From DASCQC01 sp036012865 (GTDB lineage: Bacteria; Pseudomonadota; Gammaproteobacteria; Comchoanobacterales; Comchoanobacteraceae): a stretch of DNA of 48,586 bases. The notes beneath the pieces are model-generated. The model was not told the DNA's origin. It saw nothing but the letters and a program-made list of their open reading frames with translations, and searched no databases. Each line of letters begins with the position of its first letter. Positions within the stretch are counted from its first letter, which is position 1. Positions 18,192 to 27,501 of the stretch are shown here, in pieces. The DNA lies in the NCBI GenBank assembly GCA_036012865.1, contig DASCQC010000013.1:1-48586 (forward strand), in the 5' to 3' direction. The translations under genes and the position numbers were made by a program.

Positions 18192-19598
18192 TCAGCATTC
18201 ATCCAGGTCTATCCAAGCTGAGTCATGAGGCAAGTTGACCCTTTGTGAGGAAAAGTGACGATAAGGTGTTGCCGAGTGAAAATTAGACACCCTGGAAGTA
18301 TAGATGTCAGCATACCTTTCAATTTGTCTGGCTAAATGACTTTTGTTCTTTCCTGACCTTAATAGCAACCCCCATTGAGCGTTGTTAAGTTGATTAAATT
18401 TCAGAACTTTATCTCGAAGAGTTAGGTTTAGTTTGTGATAGTCTTGTTTGAGAAGATCAACGGTATTGCTCATTTCAATAATCTCATCGTTTTCATCTGA
18501 AAGAGTTTGTTCAAGTTCTATTTGACCTATTTTTTGATCCAACATGGACCTTTCTTTTCGGAGCTGAGTTAATTGGACGAACTCTTTCTTGAATCTATCA
18601 AGGGCTAAAAGTTCATTCTCTAATTCACGAATAATTAAACACGTTCTCCAGCCAAATGCTGTTTTAGATATGTTGATATCAGCATACATGTGGTCACCAA
18701 TATATAAAATATCCTCCCCCGAAGATTGAAAGAGCTCTTCCACTTTGTGGGCATTGCAATTATGGTAGATTTCATCCGTTTTGATAGGGCCATAGTGTGG
18801 GCTTAGCAGGCCGCTTTCAGGGTGAACTTTATACGTGTCTTGGTTATGGAAAAACCTAGGTTTTTGCGCGCCTACAATAATTAAATCAAACAAAGATTGC
18901 CAGGGCTTCCCTTCAAGGTAAGGGGTGATGGCAAATGACATAATATGATGGGTGTAGTTCCAGTCTGAATTGGTTGCTAGAAATAGTTTTTTCCCACAGG
19001 CTTTTTGTTCTTGCAGTGTTTTAACGGTTAAGGGGTCAATGTCAATGTATTCATTAGGGTTGCTGGTAATGGTGTTTTTTAGTTTACTCTCAAGGTGAGT
19101 GTGTTTGATGGCTTTGTTAAGAAGCTTAATGAGTGATAGGTAGTTGTGTTGATCGCCTAACTTTCCTTGATTAAGTGCATTGATAAGTTGAGCATACAAG
19201 CAGCTTGTGGAAAGCGAAAATAAGGTGTTTAAAAAGATAAAACGTTGATCAGCAAGGTCAATCAAACATTTACCGTATTGAGATTCCAGCTCTTGTTTGG
19301 ATAGCGCTCGTAACCCATGCATTCCATGTTTGACGGTGCCAAACCGGCAGGCTTTAATGAGGTTGCCAAGATGAGTGTCAATAATTAGACCGCGTATTGA
19401 GAAATCAGGATCAAAATCAACATTTCCTAAGTCTATTTGATTCTCTTTAAGATGGTTAGACATGGTTTGATAGGCAATGTTTTCCCATTTTTCAACATGG
19501 TAGTGAATAAGTGTATAATCCATATCATAACCAATTACTTTGAGTTTTCTAAAATCTAATCCGCGGTTGGTGAAAATATCTCTATGTGGGTTGTTCAT
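18192..19598 (-). CDS. HAD-family purine 5'-nucleotidase (cN-II type)
   Basis: 468 residues. The HAD nucleophile motif is YDMDYTL (Asp25 and Asp27), and the late acidic motif is ILYIGDHMYADI, both typical of the eukaryotic-like cytosolic IMP/GMP-specific 5'-nucleotidase family also found in Legionella. The expected reaction is removal of phosphate from purine nucleoside monophosphates using magnesium. A charged coiled-coil-like stretch lies at about residues 330-395, after the catalytic core. The gene follows uvrD on the same strand after 42 bases, so it is probably cotranscribed with it. The family is mostly eukaryotic, with scattered bacterial members, which suggests old transfer. Confidence 0.88.
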   Translation of the reverse strand: MNNPHRDIFTNRGLDFRKLKVIGYDMDYTLIHYHVEKWENIAYQTMSNHLKENQIDLGNVDFDPDFSIRGLIIDTHLGNLIKACRFGTVKHGMHGLRALSKQELESQYGKCLIDLADQRFIFLNTLFSLSTSCLYAQLINALNQGKLGDQHNYLSLIKLLNKAIKHTHLESKLKNTITSNPNEYIDIDPLTVKTLQEQKACGKKLFLATNSDWNYTHHIMSFAITPYLEGKPWQSLFDLIIVGAQKPRFFHNQDTYKVHPESGLLSPHYGPIKTDEIYHNCNAHKVEELFQSSGEDILYIGDHMYADINISKTAFGWRTCLIIRELENELLALDRFKKEFVQLTQLRKERSMLDQKIGQIELEQTLSDENDEIIEMSNTVDLLKQDYHKLNLTLRDKVLKFNQLNNAQWGLLLRSGKNKSHLARQIERYADIYTSRVSNFHSATPYRHFSSQRVNLPHDSAWIDLDEC

Positions 19599-19640
19599 AC
19601 AACATGTCCTTGTTAGCTTTTAGGGGGGGAGAGGGGATTC

Positions 19641-21776
19641 TCAGGATAGTGTTTGAATGTTTGCATACTGACATAATAACCACTTGATGCCATGGTGGGT
19701 AAATTTAATTTGAATGCGGCTGTTTTCATCGTCTTCCTCGTAATTTAAGACGACACCTTCTCCAAATTGTTGGTGAGAAACGTGCTGTCCCAGAGTGAAG
19801 GGTTGTTTGCGTTTGAACTGTTGTGGTTGAGGTGTGTTTGTTGAGTTTTTTCTAATGGATTGAATAAGTTCATTGGGTAATTCATGAATGAATCGAGATA
19901 TTCGTTGGTAGCGCTCTTGGCCGTGAATTCGTCGGCTTTCTGCATAGGTTAAGACAAGTGTTTTCATGGCCCTGGTCATGCCCACATAGCAGAGCCTTCT
20001 TTCCTCTTCAATGCCTTTGGGGCTCGATTGGCTCATCTGGTGTGGGAATAGATCTTCCTCCATGCCGGATAAAAAGACCGTGTTAAATTCCAGGCCTTTG
20101 GCAGAATGAAGCGTCATGAGTTGAACGCAATGTTGATTGGGGTTGGATGTTTCAATATGATCTAGGCTAGCGTAGGCTAAAAATTCTCTTAATTGTTCAT
20201 TATTACCTTCTTGATTACTCTCAAATGCACGTATTGCATTGATCAGTTCTTCGAGGTTTTCTAGTTTTGTCTCGGATTGTTGTTTGGGTAGTTGGGAGTA
20301 AAGTTCTTTGAGGCCACTTGAATGAACAATCGCTTCACAATGATGAACAATGGTAGAGCTTTCATTCCATGATAAGGAGTTGATAAGAGATAAGAACTGT
20401 TCGAGAGATTTTTTGGCCCTGGATGATAATAGGGTTTGTTTGAGCAGTTGTTCTATCGAAGACCATAGCGATGTGTTGGTGGTTTTAGCCTGATCTCGAA
20501 TAAGGGTTAGCGTGGCTTGCCCAATGCCTCGAGGGGGTGTGTTGATGATGCGTTCAAGGGCATGGTCATTATGGGGGTTGAGGCTGATAGATAGGTAAGC
20601 CAGGGCATCTTTTATTTCTTGACGTTCAAAAAACCGCATGCCGCCATACACTCGATAGGGAACCCCTTGTCGGCTTAAATGCTCTTCGAGGATTCGGGAT
20701 TGTGCATTTGATCGGTATAGAATGGCACATTGATCGTAGCGGATGCCTTTGAGGTTAAGTTGCTCGATATTTTCAATGATAAACCGGGCTTCATCAGCCT
20801 CATTGAAGGCATTATAAAGTTGAATGAGCTCTCCCTCATTGTCTTGAGACCATAACTCTTTTCCTAGTCGTTCTGAGTTGTGGTTAATCAGAGCATTGGC
20901 GGCTTTTAAGATGGTGGGTGTTGATCGATAGTTTTGTTCTAGTTTGATTTCATGGACATTGTTGAAGTCTTTGACAAACGAAAACATATTTTCTACCAGG
21001 GCACCACGCCAACTGTAGATGGATTGATCATCATCTCCGACAACGGTGATAGAGTTGTTATCGTGAGTTAATAGCTTGAGCCATCGGTACTGTAGGGAGT
21101 TGGTGTCTTGGAACTCGTCCACAAAAATAAATTTGAACCGCTGTTTATATTGATGAAGAATGTTTTCATGGGTGGATAATAGTTCAAATGTTCTTAAAAG
21201 TAGTTCACCAAAATCAACACACTTCCTTTGTTGGCATAAGTTTTCATAATCTTTATAGAGGGCATTGACTTGATTAAGATAAACATTGTCTTCCTCAGGG
21301 ATTTGATCGGATCGTAATCCAGCATCTTTTTTTGCATTGATAAAGTATTGCGTCTTACGCACAGGAAATTCATTTTCATCATAGCCCTTTTCTTTTTGTA
21401 TTCTTCTGATGAGCTTTAATTGGTCATCTGAATCGAGAATTTGGAAGTCTGAAGATAATTGAGCTTCTTCGAAATGTTTTTTCAAAATGCGCAAACATAG
21501 CCCATGAAAAGTGCCAACCCACATGCCATAGGATTGATCATCAACCATGTTTTCAAGGCGGGTTTTGAGCTCTCTTGCTGCCTTGTTGGTAAAGGTGACA
21601 GCCAAGATGTTATACCCGCTAGCTTGCTGGGTCATCAATAGATAGGCAATGCGATGAACGAGCACACGTGTTTTCCCGCTACCAGCACCAGCCAGAATAA
21701 GTTGGTTTTGAGCAGGTGCAGTGACGGCTTCTTTTTGCTCAGGGTTAAGAGGGTCTATAATTTGAGTAATGTCCAT
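19641..21776 (-). CDS. uvrD: DNA helicase II, UvrD
   Basis: 711 residues, the usual size for UvrD. Superfamily 1A helicase motifs are present in order: Walker A AGAGSGKT (29-36), VDEFQDTN (Walker B), GDDDQSIYSWRG, LEQNYRS, TLHSAKGLEF, and ERRLCYVGMTRA near the end of the core. The C-terminal domain FTLGQHVSHQQFGEGVV is the Tudor-like domain of UvrD/PcrA that contacts RNA polymerase. UvrD unwinds DNA 3' to 5' during nucleotide excision repair and mismatch repair. It starts with an ATG at 21776. Rep is the main alternative, but the C-terminal domain favours UvrD. Confidence 0.93.
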   Translation of the reverse strand: MDITQIIDPLNPEQKEAVTAPAQNQLILAGAGSGKTRVLVHRIAYLLMTQQASGYNILAVTFTNKAARELKTRLENMVDDQSYGMWVGTFHGLCLRILKKHFEEAQLSSDFQILDSDDQLKLIRRIQKEKGYDENEFPVRKTQYFINAKKDAGLRSDQIPEEDNVYLNQVNALYKDYENLCQQRKCVDFGELLLRTFELLSTHENILHQYKQRFKFIFVDEFQDTNSLQYRWLKLLTHDNNSITVVGDDDQSIYSWRGALVENMFSFVKDFNNVHEIKLEQNYRSTPTILKAANALINHNSERLGKELWSQDNEGELIQLYNAFNEADEARFIIENIEQLNLKGIRYDQCAILYRSNAQSRILEEHLSRQGVPYRVYGGMRFFERQEIKDALAYLSISLNPHNDHALERIINTPPRGIGQATLTLIRDQAKTTNTSLWSSIEQLLKQTLLSSRAKKSLEQFLSLINSLSWNESSTIVHHCEAIVHSSGLKELYSQLPKQQSETKLENLEELINAIRAFESNQEGNNEQLREFLAYASLDHIETSNPNQHCVQLMTLHSAKGLEFNTVFLSGMEEDLFPHQMSQSSPKGIEEERRLCYVGMTRAMKTLVLTYAESRRIHGQERYQRISRFIHELPNELIQSIRKNSTNTPQPQQFKRKQPFTLGQHVSHQQFGEGVVLNYEEDDENSRIQIKFTHHGIKWLLCQYANIQTLS

Positions 21777-21897
21777 GAGAATAAGTGTATCGATACCTTC
21801 TAAGGAAGTCTATCATTGATAAAATTATTTTAAATAAAGGGGTGCATTATGCTGTTAATTTCTGGACTCGTGGGAGCTTGGTGTTCATAATACTTTT

Positions 21898-23127
21898 ATG
21901 TTAATAGATTTTTATAAAGATTGGGCGTCAAGGTTTCTTATTTTTGGGGTGTTTTGCTTGCCTTTGTCTGTTTCTTTGGATAACTTTATATTCTTATCTG
22001 CGCTCATGTCCTTGCTTTTATTTTATTTCTCTCCTTTGTCGACGCCTGTTCCTTTAAAGTACTGTTATGTTATAGGGGGCGGCTTTTTATGTTGGATGAT
22101 GATGACAAGCTTTGTTTTTAATCAGCCAGATGTGTTGGTTTGGAAGCAGTTAAGTCGGTATGCTCGTGATGGTGTGGTTTTTGCGGGGGTGAGTTTATTG
22201 GTTTTGAAGACCCGGGGGTGGTTGCTAGATAATATGTGCAAAGGGCTTGTGTTAGGTTGTTTGCCAGGTGTGGTGATCTCTCTTGTTTGCTATTCTCCTG
22301 TTTTTTTCATCAGTGGGTCGATCAATGCTTGGTTAAGGCAGCTGTATGATATGCTTATGGTGGGGTCAATTCCTTTTGGAATTATGGTTGTCTTTTCGAT
22401 GGTTTTTTGTTTTCTTAAAGGACTCAAAGGTTCGTCGAGAGGTTATTGGGCTGTGGGTTTGGTCTTATCACTGTATGTGATGCTATGTTCTGGCCAGAGG
22501 CTGGTCATGCTTTTGTGGTTTTTTGCTTTGATTTATATGGTTTACGTTTATGCGCGAGATGTTTGTTCATGGCGACAAATGTTAGGGTTGTTTGTGGTAA
22601 CTTTGGCTCTTGGTGTAGTTGTTATGTCGTATTTTTCACCACATTTTTATGGGGGATTTGCTTACGGAATTAAGCATCTTATTAACCCAGAAACTAACCA
22701 TATTAGCGAGAGTATAAGCACGCGTCTTTTCTTTCATTATATTTGTTGGCAAATGCTCTCCAGTTCGTGGCTATATGGTTTTGGGCTAGGAAGTTTCAAT
22801 ACTCACCTTAATCATTTTTATGCGGATAAGTTTAAGGCTTTTGAAATTCCTTTGCAAACACCTGAGAGTAGTTATGCGCATATCGCTGCGGAGACAGGAA
22901 TTGTTGGGCTACTTTTATGGGTGGCTTTGATAGTGTTTATCTTTAGGTGTATGGGGTATTTACCGGAAAGGTGGCGGGACTTTGGTTATGCTTTGTGGTT
23001 ATTTTTTATTGTCGCGACAGCCATTATTTCTACCTGTGTTGATCACTCGTCTTCCATGTTTTTCATGACGTTTCTTGGGGGGGTAGTGGGGATGATTCAA
23101 ACAAGTGAACAGGAAGCCAAGGTATGA
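21898..23127 (+). CDS. O-antigen ligase/polymerase-like membrane protein (Wzy_C family)
   Basis: 409 residues, almost wholly hydrophobic, with about ten to twelve membrane segments. The diagnostic part is the large loop and following helix: LYGFGLGSFNTHLNHF, then PESSYAHIAAETGIVGLLLW, the usual G.G..N...H......E.G..G pattern of WaaL and Wzy proteins. Such proteins join or polymerise sugar chains on lipid carriers at the outer face of the inner membrane. Whether this one ligates O-antigen to lipid A or acts on another glycan cannot be told. The ribosome site is weak. Its stop overlaps the ftsQ start by four bases (ATGA), which couples it to the division genes. Confidence 0.8.
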   Translation: MLIDFYKDWASRFLIFGVFCLPLSVSLDNFIFLSALMSLLLFYFSPLSTPVPLKYCYVIGGGFLCWMMMTSFVFNQPDVLVWKQLSRYARDGVVFAGVSLLVLKTRGWLLDNMCKGLVLGCLPGVVISLVCYSPVFFISGSINAWLRQLYDMLMVGSIPFGIMVVFSMVFCFLKGLKGSSRGYWAVGLVLSLYVMLCSGQRLVMLLWFFALIYMVYVYARDVCSWRQMLGLFVVTLALGVVVMSYFSPHFYGGFAYGIKHLINPETNHISESISTRLFFHYICWQMLSSSWLYGFGLGSFNTHLNHFYADKFKAFEIPLQTPESSYAHIAAETGIVGLLLWVALIVFIFRCMGYLPERWRDFGYALWLFFIVATAIISTCVDHSSSMFFMTFLGGVVGMIQTSEQEAKV

Positions 23128-23735
23128 GGGCGTTGATTCGTTGGGGTGGTGCCTTTCTGCTGGTGGGTTTGCTATCTAGTGGGTGGTTGCAAGATCAGTG
23201 GATTTTAGTTAAAGCTTCTTCAAGTGAGGTGAATGGGAGTGAAGTTGTCCAATCGATTCATCAATGGAAAAATGTAGACGCTGTCTGTATCAAACACTAT
23301 TGGGCAATGTGTCACAAGCGGATGTTAGGGCAAAAGTCAGTGATGATAGAATTATGGCCTAAGACTATCGTTGGAAAATGGCAAGATAAGTGGGTCACTC
23401 AAGAGGGTTCTTTATTGGATGAAGATTTACACTGGTTTGAACCTAAGTCAGGGGTTATGTTTATTGGCCAGGAGATAGATTTTGTTAAGCTTATTAGGTT
23501 GGTGTTTGTTTTTGGTTCTGGTAATACGCAGAGTGTTAGCATGGATGCCATGGGAGGTGTAGAAATGGTGGTGGCTAATAAATACACTTTAAAGCTGGGC
23601 AGAAAAAACTTATTGATGAGAGCTAAATCGGCTCAAAAGGTGATAGAGGCGATGGTTCAAAATGGTTCGACATCCAAGCAAGTTCTTGACATGCGTTACT
23701 CTAAAGGGTTCTCTCTAAAAAAATTGAATAGTTAA
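23124..23735 (+). CDS. ftsQ: Short, diverged cell division protein FtsQ
   Basis: 203 residues. One N-terminal membrane segment (residues about 5-25) is followed by a periplasmic part. FtsQ-like signs are the central ELWPKTIVGKWQDKWVTQEG (the .P...V..W....L....G pattern of the FtsQ beta domain) and the end TLKLGR...VLDMRYSKGFSLKK, matching L.LG...... VDLRY..G.AV. Position directly before ftsA supports the call. It is about 50-80 residues shorter than usual, with a poorly preserved POTRA region. FtsQ links early and late divisome proteins through FtsB/FtsL. The start ATG overlaps the upstream stop. Assignment rests on pattern and position. Confidence 0.75.
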   Translation: MRALIRWGGAFLLVGLLSSGWLQDQWILVKASSSEVNGSEVVQSIHQWKNVDAVCIKHYWAMCHKRMLGQKSVMIELWPKTIVGKWQDKWVTQEGSLLDEDLHWFEPKSGVMFIGQEIDFVKLIRLVFVFGSGNTQSVSMDAMGGVEMVVANKYTLKLGRKNLLMRAKSAQKVIEAMVQNGSTSKQVLDMRYSKGFSLKKLNS

Positions 23736-23867
23736 TGTTTAAGTCTATGGTTTTTTGAAATGAAGTATGTCATTATGTGTAATGGAAAATTTAAATAGAT
23801 GTCAGTTAATGCTGGCAAGTTTAATGCTTTTGTGCGATATTACCTCGTTAATTAGTAGTGGTGTCTG

Positions 23868-25088
23868 GTGATGCTTCAATCAAATATTTTATCAGTTGTT
23901 GATTTAGGGTCTTCTAAAGTATCAATGGCGTGTGTCAAGGTTTCTGGTCAAGAGGTTCTTGAGGTTTTAGGCTTTGCTTCTTTGCCTGCTAGCGGGTTAA
24001 AGAGAGGCAATGTTATTAATATTGAATTGGCTTCGCGGTCTATTTTGGCTGTACTCAATGAAGTTAATTCTCAAGTTCGTACTAAAATAAAATCTGTTTA
24101 TGTGAGTGTTTCAGGTGACCATATTTGTTCTATGAATTCTCTAGGGGTTGTTCCTGTTCGTCAAAATGATGTCACAGAAGCAGACATTGAGAGAGTGATA
24201 GAGTCAGCCAGTGCGATTCCTATGACTTCTGATCAGAGAGTATTGCATGTGGTGCCACAGGAATATTCCGTCGATAAGCAGCAGGGTATTCGTGACCCAT
24301 TGGGTATGTGCGGTGTTCGTTTGGAAGCATGGATTCATTTGATTTGTGGCAATGAAAGTGCCATTCAAAACATCACTAAATGCATCGAGATTTGTGATTT
24401 AAAACTAGACGGCATGATTTTAGAGCCGCTGGCCTCTTCTCAAGCCATGGTCACTGAGGATGAGAAAGAGCACGGGGTCTGTGTTGTTGATATGGGTAGC
24501 GGAACTTCGTCAGTCACGATTTATCGTCAAGGCTCTTTACTTTATACTTCGGTTTTACCTATTGCGGGAGATCAGGTGACAAGTGATATTGCTCAGGCCT
24601 TAAAAGTATCCAACCCAATTGCTGAGACGATAAAGCTTGAGCACGGATGTTTGGTGCTTGATGGTTCTGAGAAAGATGATGTTATATATGTGCCTACGAT
24701 GATTCAGTCCAATGTTCAGTCTGTTACAAAAACTTTTTTGACTCAAATAATAAATGCTCGATATAAAGAGATATTTCAAATGATTAGGCAAGATATTAAT
24801 CAACATAATAGTGCTTGGTTGCCATCGCTTGGAGCGGGCGTTGTGTTAACAGGGGGGTGTTCATTGGTTGAAGGGGTTGAGGATTTGGCACAATCTGTGT
24901 TATCTTTACCCGCTCGAGCAATGGGTGTTCGAGATTCATTTGGGGATGAGCGTATGGGCTCGCCTACACAGGCTACGTTGGTGGGATTGATCAAGTATTG
25001 TTTGTCTCAGCAAGGATCTCTGACAGGGCGAACAACCTTTGGGCGTTCATTCAAGAGGCTGAAGGAATGGCTTGATGTTAATTTCTAA
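23868..25088 (+). CDS. ftsA: Cell division protein FtsA
   Basis: 406 residues, close to the usual 420. The actin-fold phosphate loops are visible: SVVDLGSSKVSMACVK near the start and VVDMGSGTSSVTIY in the middle, with the adenosine motif GAGVVLTGGCSLVEGV later. The C-terminus ends in a short basic amphipathic helix (RSFKRLKEWLDVNF) expected to bind the inner membrane. FtsA tethers FtsZ to the membrane. The start may be GTG 23868 or ATG 23871. The preceding 132-bp gap contains TGCGATATT at 23832-23841, a possible extended -10, so a promoter may lie before ftsA. ftsZ follows after 15 bases. Confidence 0.96.
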   Translation: MMLQSNILSVVDLGSSKVSMACVKVSGQEVLEVLGFASLPASGLKRGNVINIELASRSILAVLNEVNSQVRTKIKSVYVSVSGDHICSMNSLGVVPVRQNDVTEADIERVIESASAIPMTSDQRVLHVVPQEYSVDKQQGIRDPLGMCGVRLEAWIHLICGNESAIQNITKCIEICDLKLDGMILEPLASSQAMVTEDEKEHGVCVVDMGSGTSSVTIYRQGSLLYTSVLPIAGDQVTSDIAQALKVSNPIAETIKLEHGCLVLDGSEKDDVIYVPTMIQSNVQSVTKTFLTQIINARYKEIFQMIRQDINQHNSAWLPSLGAGVVLTGGCSLVEGVEDLAQSVLSLPARAMGVRDSFGDERMGSPTQATLVGLIKYCLSQQGSLTGRTTFGRSFKRLKEWLDVNF

Positions 25089-25103
25089 TTGTGAGGTATC
25101 AAA

Positions 25104-26219
25104 ATGAGTGATTCTGTTCAAGGCGCTGTAATTAAAGTGATAGGTATTGGTGGAGGTGGCGGAAATGCTATTGAGCATATGATTGCTGAGGGTGTTTCTG
25201 AAGTTGAGTTTATTTGTGCAAATACAGATGCTCAAGCTCTTGATAAATCAAATGCCTCTGTATGTTTGAAGTTGGGGCATGAAATTACTAAAGGATTGGG
25301 TGCTGGAGCAGACCCTGAAATTGGTAGAAAATCAGCCCTTGAAGACACCGATAACATACGTCAGGCGATTGGTGGGTGTGATATGTTGTTTATTACAGCA
25401 GGCATGGGTGGTGGTACAGGGACGGGAGCAGCCCCTGTTGTCGCTGAAATTGCTAAAGAACTAGGCATTTTGACGGTTGCTGTGGTCACTCGGCCGTTTG
25501 CTTTTGAGGGTCGAAAAAGAATGCAGGTGGCTGATGAAGGTATTAAACTGCTGGCTAATCAAGTGGACTCCTTAATTACAATTCCCAATAATAAATTGCT
25601 GACGGTTTTAGGTAAATCCGTGACGCTTTTAAGTGCTTTTCGCTCTGCCAATGCAGTGCTTCAAGGAGCAGTGCAAGGGATTGCTGATCTAATTACGCGC
25701 CCTGGGTTAATTAATGTTGATTTTGCTGATGTTAGAACAGTTATGTCTGAAATGGGTATGGCTATGATGGGCACAGGGGTTGCTTCCGGTGAAGATCGGG
25801 CTAGGCATGCTGCTGAATCAGCAGTTTCAAGTCCTTTATTAGAAGATGTGGATCTGGATGGAGCCAAGGGTGTGCTGGTAAACCTAACGGCCGGCTCTGA
25901 TATGTCGATAGGTGAATTTGAGGTTGTTGGTGATACCATCCGTTCATTTACTTCAGAAGATGCGACAGTGGTTGTTGGGACAGTGATTGATCCTAATATG
26001 ACCGATGAGATTCGAGTCACTGTGGTGGTAACAGGTTTGAATAAACCCATGGGTGGTAGTCAAGCAGAACCTTCTATGACTTCAACCAGTAATCTGTTAA
26101 ATAGAGACTCTCGAAGATTTGGTCATCAACCCAAGCCTGAATTGGTTACCCAGGATGCAGAATCAGATGATGAATATTTAGATATTCCTGCTTTTTTAAG
26201 AAGAGTGGATGACGAGTGA
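25104..26219 (+). CDS. ftsZ: Cell division GTPase FtsZ
   Basis: 371 residues. The tubulin signature GGGTGTG sits in AGMGGGTGTGAAPVVAEI, with an N-terminal GIGGGGGNAIEHMI nucleotide loop and the T7 region NVDFADVRTVM for GTP hydrolysis. A variable linker separates the GTPase core from the conserved C-terminal peptide DIPAFLRR, which binds FtsA and ZipA. FtsZ forms the Z-ring. GAGG stands upstream of the ATG at good distance. The last codons overlap the lpxC start. Confidence 0.97.
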   Translation: MSDSVQGAVIKVIGIGGGGGNAIEHMIAEGVSEVEFICANTDAQALDKSNASVCLKLGHEITKGLGAGADPEIGRKSALEDTDNIRQAIGGCDMLFITAGMGGGTGTGAAPVVAEIAKELGILTVAVVTRPFAFEGRKRMQVADEGIKLLANQVDSLITIPNNKLLTVLGKSVTLLSAFRSANAVLQGAVQGIADLITRPGLINVDFADVRTVMSEMGMAMMGTGVASGEDRARHAAESAVSSPLLEDVDLDGAKGVLVNLTAGSDMSIGEFEVVGDTIRSFTSEDATVVVGTVIDPNMTDEIRVTVVVTGLNKPMGGSQAEPSMTSTSNLLNRDSRRFGHQPKPELVTQDAESDDEYLDIPAFLRRVDDE

Positions 26220-27100
26220 AGCAAAGAACGATTCGAAACCCTATTCATGCAAAGGGAGTAGGTATTCATACAGGTAAAAGATCTTGTATAACACTTAAAC
26301 CCGCAAAAGAAAACACAGGGATTGTCTTTTATAAAAATGGACAAGAAGTTACGCCTATCAAAGCTCATATTCATAATGTCACTAACACAAGTTTGTGCAC
26401 AAGTATAGAGCATGATGGGGTGAAGGTTCATACTATTGAGCACTTGTTATCTGCGATATCAGGTTTAGGTATCGACAACTTAAGGATTTATTTAGAGGGT
26501 TCTGAGGTGCCTATTATGGATGGTAGTGCTTCCCATTTTGTCTTTATGCTTCAGGGAGGGGGTATTATCGAACAGCGAGCAACCAAAAGGTATGTTAAGA
26601 TTTTGGAGCCCGTTGAAGTTGTTGATGAAAAAAACAAAAGGTTTTGCCGATTGCTTCCCTATGATGGGTTTAGGATATCATTTCAGATCGTTTATCAACA
26701 TTCCTATTTTAATCAAATGAATCAGTACTCCTGTTTGGAGGTTGATTCTGAATCTTTTCTAAGAAGATTAAGTCGGTCTCGTACCTATGGTTTTGTTAGT
26801 GATTATGATAAATTAAAACAAAATAATTTAGCATTAGGCGCTAATTTGTCCAATGCTATCGCTTTTGACGAGCACGATGTCATTAATCAAGAGGGTCTTC
26901 GCTACGGAGATGAGTGTGTCAAACATAAAATCTTAGATGCTTTGGGAGATTTATATTTACTGGGGCACAGCATTATAGGTCATTTCGAAGGGTATTGTTC
27001 GGGACATTACTTAAATCAACAATTACTCAAAAAGTTGTTGTCTATGCCATCAGCATGGGAGTATGTAGGGCCTAAAATGAGTAGAAACATTGCATTGTAG
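26216..27100 (+). CDS. lpxC: UDP-3-O-acyl-N-acetylglucosamine deacetylase LpxC
   Basis: 294 residues. It carries out the committed step of lipid A synthesis, a zinc-dependent deacetylation. Zinc and catalytic residues are visible: HTIEH (Glu75, His76), KHKILDALGD (His237, Asp241), and GH in SGHYLNQ (His264), matching Escherichia coli Glu78, His79, His238, Asp242 and His265. The GTG start overlaps the ftsZ stop (GTGA), so translation is coupled. The usual ftsZ-lpxC order of gammaproteobacteria is kept, but speD rather than secM/secA follows. Confidence 0.96.
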   Translation: MKQRTIRNPIHAKGVGIHTGKRSCITLKPAKENTGIVFYKNGQEVTPIKAHIHNVTNTSLCTSIEHDGVKVHTIEHLLSAISGLGIDNLRIYLEGSEVPIMDGSASHFVFMLQGGGIIEQRATKRYVKILEPVEVVDEKNKRFCRLLPYDGFRISFQIVYQHSYFNQMNQYSCLEVDSESFLRRLSRSRTYGFVSDYDKLKQNNLALGANLSNAIAFDEHDVINQEGLRYGDECVKHKILDALGDLYLLGHSIIGHFEGYCSGHYLNQQLLKKLLSMPSAWEYVGPKMSRNIAL

Positions 27101-27123
27101 ATGGGATGTTTTTGGAAATTATT

Positions 27124-27501
27124 ATGAGTTTAGATTATTTTATTAAAGATGGGGGAGAACTTTTTGCGGGGCAGCATATTCTTATCGATTTATATGGATC
27201 TAGTGGCTTTGATGATCCAGCAAAAATAGAAAAGGTCTTAAGAGATATTGTTAAGGTTTGTCAGGCAACTTTGTTACATATTCATCTTCATAAGTTTTCA
27301 GAAAATGGGGGTATTTCTGGGGTGGCTGTTCTTGCAGAGTCTCATGTGTCGTGTCATACCTGGCCAGAGGCAAGGTTCGCGGCATTTGATATTTTTATGT
27401 GTGGTAATACTCAACCCGAACTTGCTGCTGATATACTTGAAAAATATTTTAAACCTGAAAGAAAAGAAGTAACCTACCTCCGAAGAGGCAATATAACATG
27501 A
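27124..27501 (+). CDS. speD: S-adenosylmethionine decarboxylase proenzyme, short type
   Basis: 125 residues from ATG 27124; ATG 27106 also opens the frame but TTGGAAAT fits 27124 better. The self-cleavage site is in AESHVSCHTWPE, with Ser73 becoming the pyruvoyl group, His78 and the Cys of FMCG as catalytic residues. This is the short class 1B (Thermotoga/Bacillus type) enzyme rather than the long E. coli type. It makes decarboxylated S-adenosylmethionine, the aminopropyl donor for spermidine. It follows lpxC by 23 bases, and its stop overlaps speE by four bases, so the two work and are translated together. Confidence 0.93.
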   Translation: MSLDYFIKDGGELFAGQHILIDLYGSSGFDDPAKIEKVLRDIVKVCQATLLHIHLHKFSENGGISGVAVLAESHVSCHTWPEARFAAFDIFMCGNTQPELAADILEKYFKPERKEVTYLRRGNIT

